This document shows, piece by piece, positions 41,294 to 53,380 of a stretch of DNA of 64,000 nt; positions within the stretch are counted from its first letter, which is position 1, and each line of letters opens with the position of its first letter. This DNA comes from Phoronis australis (taxonomy: Eukaryota > Phoronida > Phoronidae), in NCBI GenBank assembly GCA_002633005.1, contig NMRA01000982.1:1-64000 (forward strand), written 5' to 3'. A program made the position numbers and the translations under genes. The notes under the pieces were generated by a model. That model saw only the letters and a program-made list of their open reading frames with translations. It did no database searches and was not told the origin of the DNA.

Positions 41294-43779
41294 GTACAAC
41301 TAGCTAACAATGGTAGACTGTCATTCTGGTACAAAACTAGAGATTTCGGGTAGAAGTCTTAATCAAGTTTTTATTTTTGTCACGAACTGGGTCTCATTAA
41401 AACATGATTTATGATTTGTGGTATGACTATCCTAAGACACGAGATGTTCTCCGGATGGCTCCATCTCTAAATCCTGACTCATTTTTCCACGGTACATGTG
41501 CACTCAAACATGTTTGCATCATCATGAGTCTGGGTTCTTGGCTTCAGACTTACTAATCCACGACGGGTCCATGGGGGGGAAGGTTCTGGGGGTTTAAACC
41601 CATTCTAACATGACCAAAACAAAGATAAGCTCCACCAGCATGACTAAACTCCGACCTCGAAAAATGTAAAATTTCACCAGTGCCAATAGTGGAAGGTATG
41701 TCAACCTACTAGTAAGCTGCACAACTAGATTAATACTAGTTTTAGACCCAAATATGATTCATTGATGAGACGTGTGGCGCCAGTATGGCCTCAGATTTTG
41801 TTTGGCGATTGGGCAAAATCCCGAGACTCCACAAAGTTGCCATGCACATATTTAAGCATGCGCTTAAAATGCTACTGTAGGAACTAAACAGACAGTTGTT
41901 GACAAGTGTTTCATCCAAACCAGAGGGCCCAGTTCACAACTCACTGATCATTTGCTTTTATCTTAGAAAGGAAGTGAGCCTGCACTGGTTATTAAGTTGG
42001 AGTTGAAATTGGTCATTATGAAGCACACTGTACACTTCTAATTTTCCATTCGACTAAGGAAAAAGGCTGCTTGTTATGCGAGACATTTCCTCAATTTGTC
42101 GGTTCTTCAATTCAATTATACATTCACTTTCGACTATTGCCAACTCTGTATGCCTTGTTTTTTGGGCCGGGACTATTTCACACTGCTGCATCCTCATTTA
42201 CTGTGTGGTGCCAGGCCACTTTTGGCGAGTTGACTCAATCCTAAGCGTCTAACCCTGTCATGGTTTAATTCAATTCCTGTGTACTTCAGTCTTGTACTGT
42301 AGCCCGTCCTTGAGCAGAACACTTGAGCTCCGGTACTCAAGTTGTCTCCGCTGTATAAATGATTACATTTAATTGCTGAGATATAACCTGCTATAGACTA
42401 GTGTCCTGTCCAGGGTGAGTTAAAAGACACTTGCAGTTAGCAGCCTGCCTGATGGGCTGCTCACATAGACCTTTATTACCTAACGTTGTTACTTGCCTTG
42501 CAGAGAGTAATTTTATTCACCTTATTCTAGTTGGGTACAGTATTAATCTCAGTATATGGCAAAATTAGTGAAGAGTCGCTTTGTTGATATCTTGATCAAA
42601 ACCAGTGCAGACCATCTTCTTGGTTTAAGTGACCACACTCTCTCCAGATTATCTTAATCATGGTATGTTGGTCTGTGATCATGCCAGCGCCAGTGTCTCA
42701 CCTTTGGAAATACGCTTATCATCTTGCTCTAGATATTCTTGGATTACTTTACTCTAGGAGAATGATTGTTTAATTCCCCGTAACATCCTGGTCTTGAGAA
42801 CATTATCTCAACTGTCTACTGCATCTTGGACATTCCCTGCAGTCATGGTTACTGGTGGCCATGGTAACTCTGTCTCAGTTAAAGCCTATGATTGTGTGTT
42901 TGAATACATGATGTTTTTGTAGATGCAGTTTTAATCCAAGTTCTCACTTAATGACCCCAGACTTGGATTTACATATTGTCATAAGGAGACGATGTGACAG
43001 ATAACTCAGTCTGGAAAATCACCCCAAAATTTTTGCTTTATAAATTACCGAAATGAAATATAGCATACTGTTTTAAGAGCTATTGTACAAACTTGTGTTA
43101 AATATTCAGACACTCTGGAACTTAATAGCTGATGCTTATGTCAAGTCTGTTGCAGTCTAAAGTAGAAAATGTCAAAACAATTTGGAGTTCGAGTGGAGCG
43201 TAGACTTACATGCCCTGAAATCAGGGTGATAATTGACAGTTTACACAGTTTCTGATCGTTTTATTTCTGCAGGGTGAAAAAGCAACAGTGAAGCCACACC
43301 GAGCATGCGACTGTGGTGCAGGTATTGGGCGAATTACCAAAGACTTGCTCTTGCCTCTTTTTGATACTGTAGACCTCGTCGATGCTTGTCCGAAATTTGT
43401 TGAACAGGCGAAGCAAAACCTGCGAGATCGTTCTGTGGACCGATACATCTGCTGCGGACTACAGGATTTTACTCCTGAGGCAGGCAGATATAACCTTATA
43501 TGGATACAGTGGGTTGTAGGTCACCTGACCGATAGCGATCTTGTGAAATTCTTTACTCGATGCAAGACTGGATTAGCTGAGAACGGAATAATCATTCTCA
43601 AGGAAAACATTGCGTCTGCGGACGACTGTGATTTTGACGATTGTGATTCCAGCTACACTCGACCCCGGCATTTGATGGAGGAACTGATTAGCAAGGCTGG
43701 TCTCAAGATTGTTAAGAATAAAAAACAGAGTGGCTTCCCATCTGACATCTATGCTGTGTGGATGTTTGCATTCCACTGA
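41138..43779 (+). CDS. NTMT1: Alpha-N-terminal protein methyltransferase 1 (NTMT1/METTL11A), complete
   Basis: Two coding exons (41138-41293, 43273-43779) join in phase 0 to 220 residues, close to the 223 of human NTMT1. The enzyme transfers methyl groups from SAM to the alpha-amine of X-Pro-Lys N-termini (RCC1, ribosomal proteins) in nucleus and cytosol. Visible family features: FYSDASQYW and PATVDGMLGGF near the N-terminus, the SAM motif DCGAGIGRITKDLLLPLF, DLVDACPKFVEQA (motif II), CCGLQDFTPE, and WIQWVVGHLTD, which carries the substrate-channel Trp and catalytic-site His. DCDSS matches the region with the catalytic Asp. The start ATG lies seven bases after a splice acceptor, so a 5' UTR exon exists upstream. 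Residue before DCGAG is Cys here. Confidence 0.96.
41294..43272. other. NTMT1 intron
   Basis: 2.0-kb intron with canonical GT-AG ends. No additional coding exon is required, since the two exons align across the full family length. Confidence 0.85.
43273..43779 (+). CDS. NTMT1: NTMT1 coding exon 2 (SAM-binding domain)
   Basis: Acceptor TTATTTCTGCAG, 168 codons and TGA. It carries the whole Rossmann-type methyltransferase core in a single exon and ends DIYAVWMFAFH. Confidence 0.97.
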   Translation, partial: GEKATVKPHRACDCGAGIGRITKDLLLPLFDTVDLVDACPKFVEQAKQNLRDRSVDRYICCGLQDFTPEAGRYNLIWIQWVVGHLTDSDLVKFFTRCKTGLAENGIIILKENIASADDCDFDDCDSSYTRPRHLMEELISKAGLKIVKNKKQSGFPSDIYAVWMFAFH

Positions 43780-44014
43780 TGTCCTCATGGAATGAAACAG
43801 TCTTGTTGAAGGGGAAACCCACAGTAGTCTTAGTGTTATTCTAGTTAAAAATGCAAATGCTGTGATTTCTCGCAGACATATTTCAACGTCCATTACTCAT
43901 TTGCTGGCTTTGTTAATTACTCATGCAACAGTTAAGAAAGTGACATAGCCGACTCAACAATGAATTTTCTGGTACTTGTTTTGGCATTCAGTTTCATTGA
44001 CCTTACTTTCACAG

Positions 44015-44118
44015 ACATGGTGTGAGATACTGTTGAGCCGACATGGTGTGAGATACTGTCGAGCCGACATGGTGCGAGATACTGTTGAGCCGACATGGTG
44101 TGAGATACTGTTGAGCCG
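44015..44118 (+). repeat. 26-bp minisatellite, 4 copies
   Basis: Unit ACATGGTGTGAGATACTG followed by TTGAGCCG. Four nearly identical head-to-tail copies with two single-base variants. It lies 236 bp after the NTMT1 stop, probably in its 3' untranslated region. Confidence 0.95.
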
Positions 44119-44945
44119 ACTACGCTACTTAAAACTGCTGTAGATGCATATTTTGATTCGGATCACTTATAGTTTGAAATTGGTCTTAATCTATGACTTT
44201 TGGGCTAGAAAACACCCGATGCATTTGCGCTTTTGACCAGACTCAGCGAGCTGCCTTGTCTCGGTGGGTCATTTTATGCTGATGGCATGGTCTCGACCAA
44301 TAGCAAACTAATTTCTTTGCAAGCCCAGAATTCATTGATCATCTTGAGTAAGAAGAAAGTTGAGACCAGTTTTATTGGAGGACGTGGTTGATGTCAAAAC
44401 GCAGGTTTATAGGAACATAAAGCTCGATACTGTTTGATGCATTGCTTATAGTTTATGGCTATAGTCAAGAGTAGTTTCTAGAAAGTGTTTGGAGCCACCT
44501 GCAGTTCAGGTGACTTGGAGATTTTTGAAGTCATTTGAGGCCTTATGGACAAAGACGTGCATTCAGCCAAATATTTATTGAAGTATTGATTTTTAATGAA
44601 AGTATATCTTAATGATAGGAAATGTAGAATGCCTGTAGAAATTGATTTTCGACTTTATACCAGTCTGCCATTGATTGGGGCCTGTGACCGTGTCTTTTTG
44701 TAAAAATTAACAAAATGGTACTTAATAACAAAACAACGGTACCCAGGTATAATCTCAAAAATGCTGCTATTGTTTTCTAAGTTATCATTTCGTTTTGTAT
44801 TATGCAACTTAGCAGTCTTTGGAATTTCTTGACGGATTTAAAGGAAAGTTTTTAAACAGTTTTCTGATAGGGAGACGGGGACATCTTCCCATTTTCATAG
44901 GGGATTGACGTATTCAGTGCCATCCAGTGGCCATTTTATGATATT

Positions 44946-44951
44946 AATAAA
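44946..44951 (+). terminator. NTMT1: Candidate poly(A) signal for NTMT1
   Basis: AATAAA about 1.2 kb downstream of the stop codon, in an AT-rich context. No nearer canonical hexamer was noticed. Use of this site is not shown. Confidence 0.3.
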
Positions 44952-45491
44952 CACCCTGATGCGCTTACTGTTTGCAATGCTGTCACTGTATCCAGTTCAC
45001 TGCTAGGAGTTATTGTTGTTCAAATTTGTGATCATTTAAGTTGGAAACATAGCATGTTGACAAAAATTTTATGTCTATTCAACACAAGAATGTTCATAAG
45101 TTGCCAGGTGTTTTTGGTGAGAAGGTTGTACTTGCGAATAATTTTGCACTCATAAGTTAAGATAATTATAAAATTATAACTATTACTTCAGCTATGACAA
45201 TCAGTAATTCTAAAACATTGAATATCCCAGTATAGTGATGAAACCTGCGGTGGAACTTGCAAATGGGTTCAGAAAATGTGGTCTGGTGCTTTTCATCCAC
45301 CGGTTTGTTCATCAAGATTTTTAATTTCTGTTCATGTAAAAGTATTTTTCTATAGTTTCAAATTTTAAGAAAGGTATCTGTTTACTCCTCCTCACTTCTT
45401 CCATTTTTTCCCACAAGGCAAAGCACGTTCTCTTATTTAGACTGACAAGACTTAGAGCTAGCTTATTTCCATTACTGGTATATGGAAAATG

Positions 45492-45504
45492 TGACCTTTG
45501 ACCC
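45492..45504 (-). promoter_or_regulatory. DR1-like nuclear-receptor element (sequence match)
   Basis: TGACCTTTGACCC reads GGGTCAAAGGTCA on the minus strand, one base from a perfect DR1. It lies between NTMT1 and the assembly gap. No gene link is evident. Confidence 0.25.
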
Positions 45505-45642
45505 TTGATGTATACAAAACGATGGCGACTCAAATAGCAGCCAAACTGATTAAGGAGCAACTTATGCAGGTCCGAACTGTTTTAAAATTACTTATACAGG
45601 TATGATCGAAGTATTCAAATATATTCTAAAATGCACTTGTAA

Positions 45643-45887
45643 TTATGTTCTGAATATTGCTTGCTTCATTGGCTTGCCTCGTGCTGTGCTGTCAACCTCA
45701 GATTCGAGTCCGATGACACGTGATAATCTGCCGTTATATCCATCTTGTCCTTGAGCTGTTTCTCGAATGATTGTGAGCCCATGCGCGCTGTTATCCAAGT
45801 TGAAGGAAGATTCGAAACTCTGGGTACTGCAGAGTTTTTCCTCCAGCGTATTTAAAAATCTGACGGATGATTTCTTATGGAAATTCG
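45643..45887 (-). CDS. Possible terminal exon of an unrecognised gene
   Basis: On the minus strand an acceptor-like TTTCTCGTGTCAG precedes 81 codons ending in TAA. The text (for example VRFLNTLEEKLCSTQSFESS, RETAQGQDGYNGRLSRVIG) is of varied composition and not repeat-like, which is unusual for chance frames here. No domain was recognised and any upstream exons would lie in or beyond the assembly gap. It could still be a chance frame. Confidence 0.28.
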
Positions 45888-45983
45888 CTGACACGAGAAA
45901 TTGAATAATTCTGTAGTAGACGTTGTGAGACGATGCTTTTGTCAGAATTATTTAAAAGATATTTTTGCCTCAGAGCAAAGACC

Positions 45984-46095
45984 NNNNNNNNNNNNNNNNN
46001 NNNNNNNNNNNNNNNNNNNNNNNNNNNNNNNNNNNNNNNNNNNNNNNNNNNNNNNNNNNNNNNNNNNNNNNNNNNNNNNNNNNNNNNNNNNNNNN
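45984..46095. other. Assembly gap (112 N)
   Basis: An unbroken run of N. The true distance between the flanks is unknown. Confidence 0.99.
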
Positions 46096-46260
46096 CCCCC
46101 TTGGCTGCCGCAAAAAATGAAACGGCAAGAGCGTGAGGAAATCGAGTTAATAATTATTCCCGGTAATTAACATGCGGTAGAGGGGAGAGGAGTAGCTCAG
46201 TGTCCATACAGACCCACGGTGCAATCGTTTTCCCATTTTTTTACTCCGTTTGTTTTTTAG

Positions 46261-46421
46261 TAGTGAGTCCACATCCTCAGAAATTCGAGCCCCCTATCTT
46301 TTACGTTTATGACGGAGTTCTCCCGTTCAGTGACTTTCCAGACGTAGAGGGTTGCGAGCGTGTCTGGTATGACAACAGGCAGGTCAATTATCCGATCTAC
46401 CAGGCTTATTGCAGACCATGA
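46261..46421 (+). CDS. Possible terminal exon of an unrecognised gene
   Basis: A strong acceptor (CCGTTTGTTTTTTAG) is followed by two bases and then 52 codons plus TGA: PQKFEPPIFYVYDG, FSDFPDVEGCERVWYDNRQ, YPIYQAYCRP. It is rich in Tyr, Pro and acidic residues, unlike the surrounding AT-rich spacer. No family was recognised. Upstream exons, if any, would fall before or within the gap at 45984-46095. Confidence 0.4.
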
Positions 46422-47966
46422 GTGAACACAGCCAAACACAGGGCGAATTGGTAGATTCGGAAAGAATCTATTGTCGCAACTTCAGTTGCAGTTGGGAGAT
46501 TTTGGTAGCTTTTTTGACGTGTAAAAGGCCAAGTGTTGAATGTCATGAACTTTTACTGAAGAACTGTATCAAACGGCTCCAAAGGTCCATTTTTGGCTAG
46601 TAATATGTAAAGATAATTTTGAGTGACTTAATTCTTCAGATATACAGCAACTGTGACCGACGGATACATATTCGAAAATCTTGATAGGACGGAATCTTTT
46701 GAATTATTGTAATTATTTCCCTGCTGATTTAATAAGTCATTTATATAACCTCTGTCAAGTGGTTTAATCATTTTTATGCTAGTATTACATCCTGATATTT
46801 TTCGCATTTTGGCAAAATTCTGGGTTTTTAGAGTTAAAACATAATTTAAACTAGGTAAGTATGCGAAATGATATTTATTCACGAATCATTTTTTTTGGCT
46901 TCTGGCATAATTTACATCATCAAGAACTGATGAAGGGCTTTCTAATGGCATGACTCTTGTGCAATTCGGTTTAAAAAGGCGGAGTTGCGCAAAATTTTAA
47001 TGACAGTAAATTCCATACTCACCAAGAAATCATTGATAAGTCATTACGTCATAAGTTTTTATAATTTATGCTTATACAGGTGGTTATTAGTTATCTAGAA
47101 TGCTCTCCTTACAAATCTTAGTTCAAATGGACGCAACGCATATATGCAACTTTGTCTGGTATAAATCAATCTAATTCTGTTCAAGTTTTGCCTACTTTGT
47201 TCATCCTTCATTATCGACGATTTTGTCACGGGCGTGCCGTCCCGCCCTGCCCCGTTCCACCCCTTCCCGCCTCGCTTCGCACGGTCCCTGTCTTATCCTT
47301 TCCTCGTTCCATCTCGTTCCCTAGTTGGTTACGGCAGTTTGTGCTGAAGGGCAAATGAGTTCTACCTGAGGATCTACTTAGAGCGCTTAGCCACACCAAT
47401 GTGTCTTCGTCTAGCTCACCCATACATGTACATCGCATTGGTCAACCGGCCGAAACCAGCAATTTTAGGTTTGATGTTTTGTCAACTAAGAAATCTCCAG
47501 TCGACATCACTGCCAGGAACATGTGATATGCGAAGTGAATTAAAAAAAAAATAAAATATACGGCTAGGCTAAAATTTGATTTTTATTCATCATATTGTAA
47601 ATAGTAATTCAAAGGTTAAACTGAAAAAATGAGAAGTTATCGAAATATCCTTTTAATGAAAATTACTGGCTTGCAGCAAAACGTTTGGACCTTGATTCGC
47701 CTTTGTCTTGCAGTCCTCTTGTAGCATGTGGGGGGNTACCTTTCGTGTGCCTGCTCAGCATCGTTGCACTTCTTGTGCTTGTGGGTATTTGCCAATGACG
47801 TACATGTACTCGAAGAATTTTCACATGTCCGCAAGTTAGTGTTTTCTGATGAAATATGTCTCCCTCCCTCCTTGCTCTGTCTATGTGTCCGCCCGTCTGC
47901 TCGTCCTTCTGTCCGTTTGTCCCTCCCACCCACCATCCCGTCCACCCAGCGGGGCAAATTCAAAAC
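46422..47966. other. Spacer, no supported feature
   Basis: AT-rich up to 47200, then two C-rich tracts (47226-47320 and about 47860-47940) whose low-complexity frames are not coding. One N at 47736. Confidence 0.45.
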
Positions 47967-48870
47967 TGTCAGACGATTGACTGTGGGTTTGTTTAAAAGG
48001 TAGCTATGCTTTGAGATTGTGCGTAGATGGAGAGAGAACAATTAAATCCAGTAATTAATTTATTATGATAACCCTTAATTAGACAAGTGAAACCTGTTAT
48101 TAATTAAGTAATCTACTACAAAGAAGAGTAACTACACTAGCGCTCTCTTTAATTGATTACCTCAATCAATCAACAAAAACAATCAAATGTCTTATCTGCT
48201 ATCCAAGCTAGGACTCTCGACTTGTATGTCTGTCCTGATGGTGAATCTTCGAACTACACATACATGTACTGTATAGCGACAGTTTACTTGCTGGTCACCC
48301 ACCGTCTCTGGTGATGCAACACTTGCAGGCAATTTCTTCTACCCGCGATTCTTCTTGCTGGTCACAGTCTCTGGCTGGCGACGCAACACTTCAGGTAGTA
48401 TCTTACTACCCAAGATGCAAGTGACAAGCTCTTAGTTAACTTCCTGTTCGTTAACCCTTGCACTTGCCAAGATCCTTTCTAGAATCTTCCACGAGATGGC
48501 TCTGTTGTACAATTGCTTCTGTACACTAGCAAATCTTTATGCTTCAACTACTATAGCGCATCTGAATATTTTGTTGACTTAAGCCCATATTATAATATCC
48601 TACTTATTTAGTGATTGGTTAATAAAAACCACGTGATCATTTCCAATCACATCATTGGCTGTTACAGATTGTTCTCAGAATTTTCTAGAATCTCTAGAGT
48701 ACTTTGACCCCAGAACCCAAAGTTGTAAACACCATTTAAAAATAGATTTTGACTTTAAAGTACATGTCAACAAGTCTGACCCCATGATTTAAAAGTACGT
48801 ATGCACAAATTTTGGGCAACTTAAAATGGATCTATTCTTACTAATTACTTAATCAATATTTATTCTGACA
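47967..48870 (-). mobile_element. Solo Ty3/gypsy-type LTR (904 bp)
   Basis: On the plus strand it begins TGTCAGACGATTGACTGTGG and ends ATTTATTCTGACA. It is flanked by the 5-bp duplication AAAAC (47962-47966 and 48871-48875). It is the reverse complement of the 5' LTR at 61828-62727, with roughly 90% identity over the parts compared by eye. No internal sequence is attached, so it is a solo LTR left by LTR-LTR recombination. Confidence 0.92.
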
Positions 48871-49021
48871 AAAACGATTAGGCTGATTTGTCAATAATCT
48901 GGTAACAATTTTCAGAGCGCACAGTGATTTTAAAATGCTCAGTAAAATTAAAGGGCTTATTGTTATTATAATTTTAAATTTGGCATATCATTTTTCTGCT
49001 GGATCAAAAACGCAAGAATGA

Positions 49022-49029
49022 GATTATAA
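49022..49029 (+). promoter_or_regulatory. Possible TATA element of the 49-kb gene
   Basis: ATTATAAAT about 125 bp upstream of the first ATG (49146), followed by TGACGTTTTGATGACATCA, which has CRE-like halves. Suggestive only. Confidence 0.25.
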
Positions 49030-49170
49030 ATCATGACGTTTTGATGACATCAGCACAATCGGATTTTACATATAGCGAAGGCAACGCGCTGAAAGTGAAA
49101 ATGGAACATAATATTGGGTTCCGATAGATAGAAGTATTGATAATCATGGCAGCGATGTGTTTTGGAATAA

Positions 49171-49809
49171 TTGAACTCGAGCGACGGATCGCAGAACTCG
49201 GACGAAACGGAAACAAACGAAGACACAGCTGATGAGGAAGAAGTCCAGCCGCTCTCTGAGCGCAATTCATCTTCCGAATCTATGGTTTTACCTGAAATTA
49301 CGATTGAACCAGCGACGTCCGAGGAAGACGTTTCGTGCAAAGAATCGTTGGAACGCAAGACATCGTCATCTGATTCAATTGAATTCCAAAGTGTCAGTAG
49401 TGAATCCGTCAGCTCCTTTGAAACTGACGAGGAAAGAAGTGAGGCAGACGACAACGGAACAGAGTCGTCAATCAACTGTTCCAACAGGCAGTCCGACGGT
49501 GACGTTGGAAGCTCTGAAGAGGACAGTCTCCAAAAAACACGATCTGAACTTGAATATGAAAGATTCCTTGAATTTAACGAGATGATGCGTGAAAGATTAA
49601 AACATATTGATGAATGGCCACCGCCCAGACCGAGTCTATGGAAAAGGTTCAAAAACAGATTTTATAAATGTTTCCCACGACTCAAGCCAAAACCAAAAGA
49701 CAGAAGATACATCATTCATTTCCCGAAGCCATGGCTCAAACCCAGGACTTATGATTGGTATCTTCCAGATCAATTTGATTGTATCGGATGGATGTGCTCG
49801 AGTTATTAG
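49171..49809 (+). CDS. Unrecognised protein: acidic Ser/Glu-rich N-terminal part, basic aromatic C-terminal part
   Basis: An open frame of about 212 codons ends at TAG 49807-49809. A stop (TAA 49168-49170) precedes it directly, and its first ATG is at 49282, giving 175 residues. Alternatively an exon starts after the CAG at 49194. The first about 125 residues are dominated by Ser, Glu and Asp. The next 60 are distinct: SELEYERFLEFNEMMRERLK, PPPRPSLWKRFKNRFYKC, then HFPKPWLKPRTYDWYLPDQF and a CSSY end. The sharp change of composition and the aromatic, low-redundancy C-terminal part argue for a real gene. A 200-codon minus-strand frame over the same bases looks like its shadow. No homologue is recognised; function unknown. 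Confidence 0.6.
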   Translation: MNSSDGSQNSDETETNEDTADEEEVQPLSERNSSSESMVLPEITIEPATSEEDVSCKESLERKTSSSDSIEFQSVSSESVSSFETDEERSEADDNGTESSINCSNRQSDGDVGSSEEDSLQKTRSELEYERFLEFNEMMRERLKHIDEWPPPRPSLWKRFKNRFYKCFPRLKPKPKDRRYIIHFPKPWLKPRTYDWYLPDQFDCIGWMCSSY

Positions 49810-52800
49810 ATTAGGATATATCAGCTCAATCAGGTAAAATTTTCACATACATACATGTATCTTATTGATAGATTTGAATTATTTTTTTTCTTTCTAAAAA
49901 GCTTAGGAGCTCACGAACACCAATTTATCTCTGAAACAAGACTTGAACAGCATAATGTTTTGTTCATATTCCAATAGCAAACACAAATGCACCAAAATAG
50001 CCAGTCAAAAACTTTTTGTTTCAATTTATAGTTGTCAATTGTATTTAAAACATATTCTACGGTGGTGTTTTTGTGGAGTTTTCTTTCCAAAATGACAAGA
50101 AATGTTCTCACGCAAAAGGGAGAAAAGCGTCGCTAAGTTCAGTGTGGAATAATGCTTACTACCGTGGCGTGGTCATCCTTACGGTCCGATGTCTTGCCGT
50201 TGTCATCAGAATAACAAGTTAATAGCGAGTGTTAGCTTGTATCTACAAGGATATAGCCAGACAGCTATATTGTTGCGTCCGGGACCAGTAAACTCATATA
50301 ATGTCTCTCGAAAGATGCGCGTTCAGACCCTTACTGAAAAAAGTCTTTTTGCGGCCAAATCGACATGAAACTTATACCACTGCAGAATGCACGGCCGAAT
50401 GTTTTCGTCACTCTTGCGTTCGATTAACCCTCACCTTGTTCCGCGTTACCAACAATTTAAAGCAACACAATCAAACAGGTAACATTGCTGTACAAAAGAA
50501 TGCTCCTACGAAAACAAAATGTGCAAAAGGGTTATGTTAACATAGGGTGAGACTTAACCTCGTCGACTCTCTAAAAGGGTGAATATCTCCCAATGGCACA
50601 TACACTTTGCAGGTATTTGCTGTGCCATGGATACATACATGTAAATATGCCTTCCGTTACTTTTTGGACGTCCACCTCTAAGGCTATAAAAACAATCCAT
50701 TTCGAACAGTCAAAAATTAAAATACTTCACAATCCAAAATATGCACTTTGACGTGTCTTTTGATTGTTAGCGAAACTAAAAAAATTCGTCATCTGTATTT
50801 TGAAGCATTTTTAACTATAAATTCGAAATCAAAATTCTGTTCCAAATACCAAGCTGAAGGTTCCTAAGTCTAGGTTCCCTTATGCTATATACAAGAATGA
50901 ACAAATACGTGACAAGGGTAAATTGTAAGGTTGGGTGGGCTATCCATCAAGAGTTCTCATGTTTTTGAGTCCTTTTCTCTCAGCAAGCTTGTCAATATTT
51001 CTCAGTCATTCCCAACTGACCGCGTCTGCATAGTCACAGGAAGTCTCTCACTCAGTCTTTACTCTTTCACTCACTTTCTGTGTTTGTTGGGGACTCCATC
51101 TAGTGAAAGGAAGAAACACTTCGAAAAAGGTTATCGATTAGAAAAGGAATCTTTCGGTGTGCTTTGCATTTCCGAGAGAGCCTTCGTAAGAGCTCTTTCA
51201 GGGAAAGGCAGCATGGTTCAGCTTATTTTACGTTGAGACATTGATCACAAGTCTATGAATGAGGGGGATGGGTGGCAGGGCCTCTCCATTAAAATGATAG
51301 AAAAGAATTACGGTGCAGTGCATTAGTTTTAATCTTCCACAGTCAGCAGACAGATGGATCAAACGTACATGTACATGTACGTACAGAGGTACGGACGGAC
51401 GGACGGACGGACAGAGGACAGACGTAGGGACGGAAAGACATACAGTCAACAAGACGTGGATCTACACCTACATGGTGATGCTAGCGAAGCCATACCAGCA
51501 AAGGAGCATCGTGACGAGCGTGAGAACGGTGAAATAGGAGAAGACCGAGATAGTATAATTGGTGTCGACAGCAATACGCTCATATTTCATTCGGTCCTCT
51601 ACTAAAAGAAATGTTCCCACGGCTATGCCAACTTTCTAAATATTGGAGACCTGCTGACACCCACCCTCTGCTGGCGCGCGAGAACTGCTGATACACTGTC
51701 ACTCTTGTTAAGCCCCTGGTGGTTGGCTCAGTTCGCCCACCGTGATAACACGTGATTAGCAAGAAAAACAGTATTTTACAAATTAATGTCATAGAAATTA
51801 GACGTGAGACAGCAGATAAGACGTACATGTATTAAACGCTCGTATTGAAGCAGTTGATCTGCCTTCGGTCTGAGACGACAGATTTGCCTGCTTATAAGAA
51901 GCCCACCCACCTCTGATTGCAGTATTTTTACTCATCGTTCTTCTGATTAGCCTCTGCCCTCTACCTCGGGCAACCGTGCCCTACATAATGCGACAGTGCC
52001 CTCGGAATCGGAGTTTGAATATTAAACTTAAAATTAGGTTTCGTACACTTCTCTTTTTAAATATGCGGCAGATGACGAATTCAGCAAAAAAATCAACAAT
52101 TAAAATACGTCATCGTTAATGACGTTGCATTTGCATATTGTAATGACGCATTCTTCTGAGGTAGGCCATTAAAGAGATCATCGGTAAAAAAGTATTAAGA
52201 ATATTATTCGAGTGGACAGTGCGAGAACTTTGCTTTATGTGGGAAAGTTGAAGTAAAGAGGAAAGTGAGAAAACGTGTGCATGAAATACTGTTTTAAAAC
52301 TTGCAACAACCATGTTTGTTATATATGATGGAAAATGTAAAGTGCATTGGTGACATTTGCGAATTCTAACGTGCGTGAAACGAAAGCCTGTAGGCTAGAA
52401 TATTTCAGGTATTCCTCTTTTTCAAGTGTGTAACATTCTTTAAGTGCTAAGTTGAGTGTCATAGAAGACAGTGGCTTTGATTGTACATGTAGTTTTCACA
52501 ACTGCTACTCGAAGCTGCCTATACAAAATATTGTGCTAGTTGCGTTGAACAAACCAAACTAACGACCGCACAATAAAGTTTTGAAGTTTTTTTTAAATCA
52601 GTCGGATTTACTAGAGTACACAGAGGGGCATTGGCATCTCAGTTAAGCGAAATAATTTTGCATCTTTCAGGTAGAAAGCTGCGTTGGCTTAACATTAACT
52701 CCCTGTAATACCAGTTGGTTTATAGTGTACCGAAGCAATGCCTTTATCGAAAGCCCATGACTCTCTTCAGTTACAGTTTAGTCTCGCAGTTAACATGATG

Positions 52801-53380
52801 TCGTTTATTAAGAACCTTCAACATACATCTATCATCAAAACTCTGAAATTATGCTGTTCAGGATATAATTATACACTTATACAATTACATCAAGATTGAA
52901 GTGCAGCCTTAGAACATTACTTTGATGTTTTTAGTGACAGGAAATTAATGCCGACGACATATGTACATGTATATCCTTCGCAAAAATATTCTTCGCAAAA
53001 ACAAAATCATCTTATTCAGAAAGAAGGCGACTTACAAAGTCGTATCTTCAAACTTCCCCCAGAAGAAAGATCGCCAAGAAAATGGCCCGAATAACTAAAT
53101 ATGTTGATCACAGGTGGAAGAGTAGTCAAGTCGTCCCTTAATGAAATAAAAAGGGTCGCGTTAGATGGAAGGTTGAGAATGAAAATCGGAAATGCGAAAG
53201 CTCTTAACGTTGTTGTACTAGTGATCAGATTATCGAGATTTCTCACACTTACGTCCCTGAGAAGGGTTACCTAACTGTTCATCTATTAAAAGTACTTTTT
53301 AGATGTTATTCTAAGTGCTCATCAACGTTACGTCGGAGGATCAGAGCCATTTAGCTGACGATTTTATGCTTGTGTTTCAG
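49810..53380. other. Spacer or introns, no supported gene
   Basis: Contains a GGAC microsatellite at about 51393-51415 and AT-rich DNA. Upstream exons of the gene ending at 53976 may lie here. One candidate begins after a CTTTCAG near 52670 (codons VESCVGLTLTPCNTSWF), but I cannot support it. Confidence 0.4.
51393..51415. repeat. GGAC microsatellite
   Basis: About five GGAC units in a row, interrupted by ACAGAG. They give spurious open frames on both strands. Confidence 0.7.

Noticed and set aside
47637-48041. Minus-strand frame through a C-rich tract and an N
   Set aside because: Low-complexity tract that runs into the solo LTR; not coding.
49050-49652. 200-codon minus-strand frame opposite the 49-kb gene
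   Set aside because: It is the serine-rich shadow of the GAA/TCN-rich plus-strand coding region.
52671-52760. Candidate exon VESCVGLTLTPCNTSWF after a CTTTCAG
   Set aside because: Acceptor is plausible but the frame ends in a stop within 30 codons and does not lead into the 53.4-kb exon.
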